From positions 4,412,001 to 4,476,000 of the forward strand of contig NC_084682.1 of the NCBI RefSeq assembly GCF_028389875.1: a stretch of 64,000 bases of DNA, read 5' to 3'. Origin of the DNA: Rhea pennata (Eukaryota; Chordata; Aves; Rheiformes; Rheidae). Position 1 is the first letter of the stretch. Each line of letters begins with the position of its first letter. The position numbers and the translations under genes were made by a program. Below the pieces are notes generated by a model. The model saw only the letters and a program-made list of their open reading frames with translations. It did not search any database and was not told the DNA's origin. Positions 60,001-64,000 of this stretch are shown here, piece after piece.

Positions 60001-63000
60001 GTTCTGGTATTGTCCATTAATAGCTGAATTATGTCTGGTTGATTGGTACATGCAGCTAATGCCAGTGCAGTTTCACCTACAAAATTACAAAACATAACCG
60101 TTCAGTTTATTACAACCGTTTGAGTCATGTTACAAGAGTGACTCTTTTAAGCATCTTAATAGGTTAAGGCATAGTTATATACTTATTATATAAAATTTAG
60201 CTCTTGGTTTAAAGAAAAGCTTAATTTGCATGAAAATATTCTTTGAAGAAAAATCTTCATCTTCAAATTAGTTACATTTTATTTACTATTCAGCATTTAA
60301 AATATTGCTTTACAATAATATCTGAGTGTTTGTAATACATTGCACTCCAGCAAGTTACTTTTGCTTACACTAAATTAAAAAAAAACAAAAGTACTGTGTC
60401 ATTCTATCTTGTGAATGAGTTTCTTAATCTAGGTTTAGCTACAGTAATGATCTGCATTTGCCCCCTCGTCCATAGTGTCAATTGTTTGGTTGTTCCTTCT
60501 TAACTTTTCCAGAGAGACTGCACTTCCACTTACCAAAATAAAAACCTTCATGCTTATGCTTGGGATTAAAGAAAATACCCTGGGCATGAGCATTGACATC
60601 AGCTCCCTTTTCTATAAGGATTTGAGTGATTTCAGATTGTCTTCTTTCAATGGCAATATTTAGAGCTGTCTGACCTGAAACAACAGATACAATATTTAAA
60701 ATGTTGGATCTCTGTACTCATTAGGAACACTAATACTTCATAACAGACAGCACCAATAATATTGAATAAAAATGTTTAAAAAAGGTAAATCATCATTAGA
60801 ACACTTGAGGAAATTACATTTATGGATAATACATATGACTCTACACCTGAAATTGGTACCAAATATCAATACCTTTATATGCTTCTTCTGTGTATGCTGC
60901 ATTGATAAACCTCTCCAAAATACCATTTTCTTCTGCAAAGGTTAATAGCATATTCACTATCTCATTTGTGTTTTGGTTGATATTCAGCAGTGCTTTCATC
61001 AAACAAGTTTTGCCAGTATCTGAAGCTGTGAATTTTTTCATCAGATAATCTGCAAGAGTGAATTTTGAGATTAAATCATAGTAGGCTTCATTATTTGTTG
61101 AGTGGATGGAGAAATTTCAACCTTTTGTTTATTATGGGTGGAACCAGGGGGAAATATATATATGCATAAACTATTTGGCAAATAATTATTTCCTCCTATT
61201 CCCTCTGTATTTGAGTTATGCTTACTTGGCAAGACAATATATTCAGAGATGGATGCTCATGAATACGTTAGCCTATGGACTAGGTTTCTCCTCCTCACAC
61301 CCCACTGCCCTGTGAACTCCAGACAAACGCAAAGCCCTCTTTAAGAATAGGTTTCCCTGGCAGAAAGGCCATGAGAGCATAGCTGTTTCTTAACTTCTTC
61401 GCCCACTCTTCCAGGCTACACGCATTGCAAGTCCTGTTACTGCAATTAAACTGACTGTTTACTGCAATTAAACTGGCTGCGGCTTGAACTGACCCATCAG
61501 CTGCGAGTCTCAGGCTGCAGAAGGCTCGCTCAGGCACAGCTCTGGGAACCTGGCGCAGATACACCCGTGGCGTACCCCGGACGGAGCAGAAACGCTCTCC
61601 AACGGTGCCTCACAGGCTGCGAGCAGGTAGCTTATTAGACACCTTATTTCCAAATGAAAGCTTACATGTGACATACATTAAACTGCAAACTGCTGACTTC
61701 CTATTGACAAGCAAGTACGTCTTGTACAGAGGTATTTCCCGGTTTTAGACTGTATGTATGCTGCTAGAAGAGGTAACAATCTTCCTTTAGGCAACTCCAC
61801 AGCTTACCTGGCACAGTCGTGTTTGTACTCGTGTTCAATCTTTCCTTCAGCTCGGCAAGCAGACACTGCAATTCTTCTACATTCCCCTCAGATACTGCCC
61901 TAAATATATATTTTTTCAACTTCTTCCGGGCGCTGGTCTGCTCAGGTCCTTGTGGTATATTAGCACTGAATTAGCAAAAATAATGAAATAGCCAATTCAA
62001 TTTACTGTGTTTTATCTTCTATGCAAGAAAGGAGGAAAAAAATAGAATTACTTGCCCCAAACTATATATAAGTTGCCCCATTACCATGCATATTCTTGTC
62101 AAGCATCTCAAAATGTTTCTGTAGATAGCCACTTCTCTACAGTTCAGCAACGATAAGTTTTTATAAAAAGTGTACATTTTTCACATGGTTTTTTTTTTTG
62201 CATTTTTGTTGGTTTGTACATTCTTCTAAAACAAAAAGCTAAGTAATCCTAGTGAACTCTTTCCCCCTTTCTTCAGTGCTACTGCTCTCCCTGCTCCTCC
62301 GATCTGTCCATACCCGTCTTCAACGCCCAGGCCCGATGCTGCACGCCAGTTGTGAACACCCCACTCACAGCAGAGCATGAGTTTTAACCTCACATCATCT
62401 TATATAGCTTTCCTGGTGATACGTTACTCTGGAACAAGAATTTAATATCTCCCTCTTCCACCTCCCACATCAGAAATACTCCTGGCCAGACATTTGCTGT
62501 ATCTCTTCCGAGTGAAACTGGCTACCAAGATTATTAGCCCTCAGAAACATTAACTGAATGCATTTTGTTCATTCCATCAAGCTAAAAAATATTTCTTAAT
62601 ACCGACTGAAATAGAGAGCAATACTTCACTTCTAAAATAAATATTTTCTATATTTAGAAGAGTTTGCTTTCGAAGAAAGAAAGTGTTGTATTGCTGCTAA
62701 AAATATTGATATTTGAGCATTTGCTCATGCCTTTTTATGTGTAGTGTTTAGGTCCTGCGTTGTCTTCAGTGAAACTTAAATGACTAACCTCTGCTTTTCT
62801 CAAATCTCATGTTTAGTGTAAGGATGTTTGATACCTAGTTTCTTGGTTTAATTATTGAAGACTCAAATGTATACATACATATGACCTTATTTCTAAATAA
62901 CGGCAGGTAAAAACCAGCAATACCTACTATATGTATATGGTACACCTACCATATACTTAATCCATAGAAAAGCCACTAAGAAATACCTCATGTCTCCACT

Positions 63001-63087
63001 CACCAATTCTCCACATTAGGGCTATATTCAGTCACATCATCCTGAAGAGACTGTGGGGAATCCATATCTTCCCCATTTCCAGATGCA
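51080..63087 (-). CDS. TRPV3: TRPV3 cation channel (15 coding exons, 711 codons present; N-terminal ~75 residues missing)
   Basis: Exons in order: 63087-63004, 61965-61808, 61049-60873, 60674-60534, 60076-59796, 58636-58460, 57584-57426, 56915-56814, 56230-56157, 55067-54902, 54421-54355, 53973-53702, 52893-52781, 52115-52045, 51174-51080. All phases agree. TRPV3 is a heat-sensitive, calcium-permeable channel of skin keratinocytes. Domains in order: acidic N-tail ([13 protein letters not shown]); ankyrin repeats (61965-58460, e.g. [19 protein letters not shown]); pre-S1 and S1 (57584-57426); S2-S3 (56915-56157); S4 and the S4-S5 linker (55067-54902, [18 protein letters not shown]); S5 (54421-54355); pore and S6 (53973-53702, filter TLGLGDL); TRP helix (HIWKLQRAR); C-tail ending DLPETSV. 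Human Gly573 and Trp692 equivalents, mutated in Olmsted syndrome, are kept. TRPV3 rather than TRPV1 follows from [26 protein letters not shown] and the C-tail. The first coding exon(s) were not found up to 64000. The intron after 54902 begins GC. The gene faces ASPA tail-to-tail, as in human. Confidence 0.97.
53702..53973 (-). CDS. TRPV3: TRPV3 pore-loop, S6 and TRP-box exon
   Basis: The exon encodes [16 protein letters not shown], a turret with an Asn-Ser-Ser sequon, the pore helix and filter [11 protein letters not shown]6 ([14 protein letters not shown]) and the start of the TRP helix (SEHIWKLQ). It is in phase 1 at the start and phase 0 at the end. Mammalian TRPV3 has TIGLGDL at the filter; here the Ile is Leu. 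Confidence 0.95.
54902..55067 (-). CDS. TRPV3: TRPV3 S4 / S4-S5 linker exon with a GC donor
   Basis: The exon encodes [14 protein letters not shown] to [11 protein letters not shown]. It must end at AAAAG/GCAAGT (54902/54901) because the next exon (VILQDVIKF) begins in phase 0. The only nearby GT (GCAA/GTATAT) would break the frame. Confidence 0.92.
57426..57584 (-). CDS. TRPV3: TRPV3 pre-S1 and S1 exon
   Basis: Fifty-three codons, from [20 protein letters not shown] to SYHRPNEDK, in phase 0 at both ends. Alignment with human TRPV3 puts Asn at the His426 position and Arg at His430. Confidence 0.95.
61437..61475. repeat. 22-bp tandem duplication in a TRPV3 intron
   Basis: TTACTGCAATTAAACTG occurs twice, 22 bp apart, within the intron between TRPV3 exons 61965-61808 and 61049-60873. 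Small and of no evident function. Confidence 0.8.
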
Positions 63088-64000
63088 CTAGAAGTAGTAC
63101 AAAAAAGGGTAAGTGCTAAGTCAGGCAGACATTTTGGCAAATTGCATGAAGAAACAGGCAATACTAAGTAGCAGTATCTACAATAGAGCTGAATTAATCT
63201 AATCTGACATATTTTTAACTCTATCATTTTTCTCCCCTGCATATTTTAAAATAAGTGATAAAAATGAGATGACTCAAGATTTTATTATGTTAAAAATCTT
63301 TATGAAAACAATTCATATATTCATGTATATTTCTGTGTTATTTAATTATAGATCCTGAAGTTGTAGGGTTTTTTTTTCCCCAAGTTCACTGCTTTTTATG
63401 CATCGCCCTGAATGCTAAGATTATGTTCTTTTATTGCATGCTGAATTTGTCATCTACTACAAAACAAATATTAAAGCAGTTACTCTGCATGGGTTGCAAA
63501 CACCTAATGAAAGTGATATATCTGAAGATTTACTAAGCAGTACACAGCAGGTAACTGAAGAGGAATTTGGTAGCTGACTTGAATGGAAGCCTCAGCTAAA
63601 AGAAATTGAAGACTTGGCCCTAAATACATACTTAGGCAATAAACTTAAAGGATTCCAGTGGTATTGGTATTCTGTAATCATTATACGCCCTTTCCCAGAT
63701 ATTTCTGGATGCAGATGTAACAAAGATGAATTGATGGTAATTTTTCTTACTTGTATTTTGGTTTTCTGTAAGGTTTATATTTTATGAACAACCTCAGGTT
63801 AATGATGTAGGAGACTGAACTATTATTGACGAAACGGGTACATGGACAATAATGCTGAGCTTCTGCACCGCTCTGCGGATATTCCCATCCCTTTGAAATA
63901 AGGCTGAGCACTCAGAATCCATTCTTATTCAGTCCATCACTTCTCTGCAGAAAACTGTGAGGAATCTGGTGACAATGTGCATGTCTGGTGTGCAGGTCTG
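63088..64000 (-). other. Upstream TRPV3 intron or 5' region, no exon recognised
   Basis: The exon encoding the TRPV3 N-terminus should join a phase-2 acceptor (CTTCTAG) before 63087. I found no convincing match to the mammalian N-terminal residues on the minus strand up to 64000, so it probably lies beyond the window or is too divergent to see by eye. Confidence 0.45.

Noticed and set aside
63430-63575. Plus-strand open stretch ending TEEEFGS
   Set aside because: About 50 codons without a Met start, lying upstream of TRPV3 on the opposite strand; such a length is expected by chance.
63777-63930. Minus-strand ATG frame MDSECSALFQRDGNIRR as a TRPV3 N-terminal exon
   Set aside because: Only the NIR tripeptide resembles the human N-terminus; no donor in the needed phase was seen and the rest does not match.

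Overview
This is host nuclear DNA from a vertebrate, most likely a bird (a crocodilian or turtle is not excluded). Five protein-coding genes with spliced, phase-consistent exons can be read. Introns are short for a vertebrate (ASPA spans about 6 kb of coding interval, TRPV3 about 12 kb). Interspersed repeats are few, and CpG islands sit at the gene starts. No transposon, provirus, CRISPR array or prokaryotic gene was recognised.

Layout from left to right. (1) 82-103, minus: the first coding exon of AKAP10, whose CpG-island promoter (about 104-610) holds repeated YY1-like boxes. (2) 611-4980: intergenic DNA with little to report. (3) 5780-27444, plus: a three-exon tetraspan gene of the LHFPL family, closest to LHFPL7/TMEM211, in a very GC-rich block with several tandem repeats and a GC-AG intron. 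(4) 36372-31241, minus: SPATA22, eight coding exons, 365 residues, complete. (5) 41351-47608, plus: ASPA (aspartoacylase), six exons, 311 residues, complete. (6) 63087-51080, minus: TRPV3, fifteen coding exons covering everything but roughly the first 75 residues, which I did not find before the window's right edge.

The order SPATA22(-) ASPA(+) TRPV3(-) is the same as on human 17p13. AKAP10 and an LHFPL7-like gene next to SPATA22 differ from human, where AKAP10 lies in 17p11.2 and TMEM211 on 22q. The genes do not form a pathway: PKA anchoring, a tetraspan membrane protein, meiotic recombination, N-acetylaspartate breakdown and a thermosensitive cation channel.

The points most worth a second look are the LHFPL7-like gene and its location; two GC-AG introns with ideal AG/GCAAGT donors (LHFPL7-like intron 2, and the TRPV3 intron after the S4-S5 exon); TRPV3 substitutions at sites known to matter in mammals (Asn at the His426 equivalent, Leu at Ile637 of the filter, a glycosylation sequon in the turret); and a 19-bp minisatellite that keeps many frames open and creates a false 414-codon ORF. 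I did not find a wholly undescribed biological system.
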